In this document: positions 62,184-64,000 of the stretch, piece by piece
Numbering within the stretch: position 1 is the stretch's first letter
Layout of the letters: every line of letters starts with the position of its first letter
Translations under genes and position numbers: made by a program
The notes under the pieces: model-generated
Seen by the model: only the letters and a program-made list of their open reading frames with translations
Database searches by the model: none
Told to the model about the DNA's origin: nothing
Assembly (NCBI GenBank): GCA_900772565.1
Contig: CAAHET010000093.1
Span: forward strand, 1 to 64,000
Direction of reading: 5' to 3'
From: an uncultured Faecalibacterium sp.
GTDB lineage: Bacteria > Bacillota > Clostridia > Oscillospirales > Ruminococcaceae
DNA length: 64,000 nucleotides

Positions 62184-63044
62184 ATGGCAACCGCTGTTAT
62201 TAAAGACCACGCTTCCCAGAAGCGCCGCAATTTCATCTCCAAGTTCCTGATCTATTTCTTCCTCATCGTCATCACAGCCTGCATGCTGCTGCCCTTTTTG
62301 TGGATGCTGTCCTCCTCCTTTAAGCTGAATAAGGACGTGTTCGGCTTCCCCATCCAGTGGATCCCCAAAAATCCGCGCTGGCAGAACTATGTGGATATCT
62401 GGACCCAGATCCCGCTGCTGACCTTTGTAAAGAACACGGTCAAGATCACCGTGGTGGTCACCCTGTTGCAGCTGTTCACCTCCTCCTTTGCGGCCTACGC
62501 CTTTGCAAAGATGCAGTTCAAGGGCAAGAATGTGCTCTTCCTCGGCTACATTGCCACCATTGCAGTGCCTTGGCAGGCCTACATGGTGCCCCAGTTCATG
62601 ATGATGAGCTCCTGGCACCTGAACAACACCCATCTGGCCATTATGTGCCTGCAGGCTTTCAGCGCCTTCGGTGTGTTCCTGATGAAGCAGTTCTACGAGG
62701 GCGTGCCCACCGAGCTGTGTGAGGCTGCCCGCATTGACGGCCTGAGCGAGTACGGCATCTGGTGGCACATCATGCTGCCCCTCAGCCTGCCCGCCCTGTC
62801 CACCCTGACCATCTTCACCTTCGTGAACACTTGGAACGACTTCCTCGGCCCCCTGATCTACCTGACCAAGACCGAGCTCAAGACCATCCAGATCGGTCTG
62901 CGTATGTTCATCACCCAGTATTCCGCAGAGTACGGCCTGATCATGGCGGCCTCTGTGGTGGCACTGATCCCGGTGCTGATCGTGTTCCTCTCCCTGCAGA
63001 AGTACTTTGTGCAGGGCGTGGCATCCACCGGCATCAAGGGCTAA
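62184..63044 (+). CDS. ABC sugar permease, MalG type
   Basis: 286 residues from ATG 62184 with GAAAGGAGGAAGA upstream. Six membrane segments, EAA loop CEAARIDGLSEYGIWWHIML, and the family C-terminus QKYFVQGVASTGIKG. It is intact, unlike the related remnant at 49,402-49,995. Confidence 0.95.
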   Translation: MATAVIKDHASQKRRNFISKFLIYFFLIVITACMLLPFLWMLSSSFKLNKDVFGFPIQWIPKNPRWQNYVDIWTQIPLLTFVKNTVKITVVVTLLQLFTSSFAAYAFAKMQFKGKNVLFLGYIATIAVPWQAYMVPQFMMMSSWHLNNTHLAIMCLQAFSAFGVFLMKQFYEGVPTELCEAARIDGLSEYGIWWHIMLPLSLPALSTLTIFTFVNTWNDFLGPLIYLTKTELKTIQIGLRMFITQYSAEYGLIMAASVVALIPVLIVFLSLQKYFVQGVASTGIKG

Positions 63045-63059
63045 ACAGATCACCCGTAA

Positions 63060-63097
63060 GCGGGGCGTGGGCAGTACCCGCGCCCCGCATTTTTTTT
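63060..63097 (+). terminator. Terminator after ABC operon
   Basis: GCGGGGCGTGGG pairs with CCCGCGCCCCGC (one G-T), loop five bases, then A and eight T. The GH2 gene starts 23 bases later, so read-through or its own promoter must drive it. Confidence 0.9.
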
Positions 63098-63119
63098 GCA
63101 GAAATAGAGGGAAAGCATT

Positions 63120-64000
63120 ATGTTATATCCACAACAAAATGGTTCTCGTCTGAAGCTGAGCCTTGACGGCACATGGGAGTTTGCGCTGGGCAGCTGCGCG
63201 GAAAACCAGTTCGACCCCGCAAAGCCCCTGCCGGATGCCCAGCCCATCGCTGTGCCAGCCAGCTACAACGACCAGAACGACCAGACCACCGCCCTGCGCC
63301 GCCACTACGGCTGGGCATGGTATCAGCGCAAAGTCACCCTGCCCGCCTTCTGCGCTGGGCAGCGGGTGGTGCTGCGGTTCGGCTCGGTGACCCACACCGC
63401 CAAAGTCTGGCTGAACGGTCAGCTCATTGCACAGCACAAGGGCGGCTTTACCCCCTTTGAGGCGGACGTTACCGCGCTGCTGCGCCCCGGCGAGACCGCG
63501 CTGCTGACCGTCGCCTGCGACAACCGGGTGAACCACAGCACCCTGCCTGTGGGCAACGAGGATGGGCAGCTGGCTTTCTTTGGCTCGGACAATGCGGGCA
63601 TCCCCAGTGTGGAAGCCGCCAAGCGCGCCGCTGCGCCCCAGAACCGCCCGAATTTTGACTTCTTCAACTATGCGGGCATCCACCGCCCGGTGGTGCTCTA
63701 CACCACCCCCAAAGAGTACATCGAGGATGTGACCGTGGTGCCCGCCGTGGACGGCACGGTGCAGTACGCGGTAAAAAACACCGGCAGTGCGCCTGTCCAT
63801 GTCACGGTGCTGGACGCTGACGGCAGCGCCGTTGCAAGCGCCGAGGGCGCAGCGGGCACCCTGACCATCCCGGCGGTGCATCTCTGGGAGCCCAGACCCG
63901 GCACGCCCTACCTGTACACCCTGCACATCACCTGCGGGGCAGATATCTACGACCAGACCTTTGGCGTGCGCAGCATTGAGGTGCGGGGCACACAGGTGCT
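63120..64000 (+). CDS. GH2 enzyme, beta-glucuronidase/galactosidase-like, cut by window end
   Basis: ATG 63120 with AGAGGGAAAGC upstream; 293 codons visible. The sugar-binding N-terminal domain (LSLDGTWEFALGSCAENQFD, WAWYQRKVTLPAFCAGQRVV, VWLNGQLIAQHKGGFTPFEA) and start of the immunoglobulin-like domain (YAGIHRPVVLYTTPKEYIED) closely follow bacterial beta-glucuronidases. The catalytic barrel is beyond the window, so specificity cannot be confirmed. No signal peptide. Confidence 0.88.
   Translation, partial: MLYPQQNGSRLKLSLDGTWEFALGSCAENQFDPAKPLPDAQPIAVPASYNDQNDQTTALRRHYGWAWYQRKVTLPAFCAGQRVVLRFGSVTHTAKVWLNGQLIAQHKGGFTPFEADVTALLRPGETALLTVACDNRVNHSTLPVGNEDGQLAFFGSDNAGIPSVEAAKRAAAPQNRPNFDFFNYAGIHRPVVLYTTPKEYIEDVTVVPAVDGTVQYAVKNTGSAPVHVTVLDADGSAVASAEGAAGTLTIPAVHLWEPRPGTPYLYTLHITCGADIYDQTFGVRSIEVRGTQV

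Overview
The window is a Firmicutes chromosome segment carrying most of a prophage. It most resembles a gut Oscillospiraceae/Ruminococcaceae genome of the Faecalibacterium type. That placement is inferred from the serine/alanine-rich lipoprotein linker of the ABC solute-binding protein, the YesM/YesN sensor pairs, the GC-rich host genes and the style of the phage genes. The species cannot be proved from sequence alone. Bases 1 to about 40,125 are prophage, visibly less GC-rich than the host part. Bases from about 40,330 to 64,000 are host sequence with several broken genes.

Prophage, all on the + strand. The left end, with any integrase and repressor, lies outside the window. 1-14,314 is an early/replication module: pentapeptide-repeat protein, SNF2 helicase, lytic transglycosylase, Gp157-like protein, VRR-NUC nuclease, a Cas4-like nuclease fused to a RecA-like ATPase, DUF669 protein, B-type DNA polymerase, D5-type primase-helicase, an adenine-type DNA methyltransferase interrupted by a (GA)17 tract, MazG-like and HD proteins, and many small genes. 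14,315-15,015 holds a late-control promoter region and an ArpU/sigma-like regulator. 15,198-24,289 packages DNA and builds the head and connector. 24,310-34,786 builds a contractile (PBSX/Xkd-type) tail, including a tail chaperone made by a -1 frameshift. 34,807-38,157 is a complete diversity-generating retroelement (DGR): a tail-fibre gene with a variable repeat, a template repeat and a reverse transcriptase. 38,440-40,122 holds two small paralogues, two holins and an M15 endolysin.

Host part. A LysR regulator (40,326) is followed on the minus strand by a RiPP operon of the ACGX-repeat type: precursor peptide, radical SAM/SPASM enzyme, nitroreductase, flavin/ferredoxin protein and a truncated macrodomain gene fused to a foreign tail. 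A divergent HxlR-type regulator sits across the promoter. Then come a GH1 beta-glucosidase and ManA. After these lies a scar region: a phosphoglucomutase and an ABC permease, both truncated and joined head to tail, a frameshifted glycosidase, a tRNA-Lys 3' remnant and an internally deleted IS630 copy. The right end is a carbohydrate-uptake locus: a minus-strand operon of YesM kinase, YesN regulator, heparinase-like lyase, a carbohydrate-binding-like protein and a YesL-like membrane protein. Divergent to it are an ABC importer (binding protein and two permeases) and a GH2 enzyme running off the window.

The most notable items are the DGR, whose 29 template/variable differences all fall on template adenines, and the dinucleotide-repeat switch in the prophage methyltransferase, currently out of frame. 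Others are the ACGX RiPP cluster with its attenuator and operator, a minor head protein carrying a possible papain-like effector domain, and the nuclease-ATPase fusion with an internal start.
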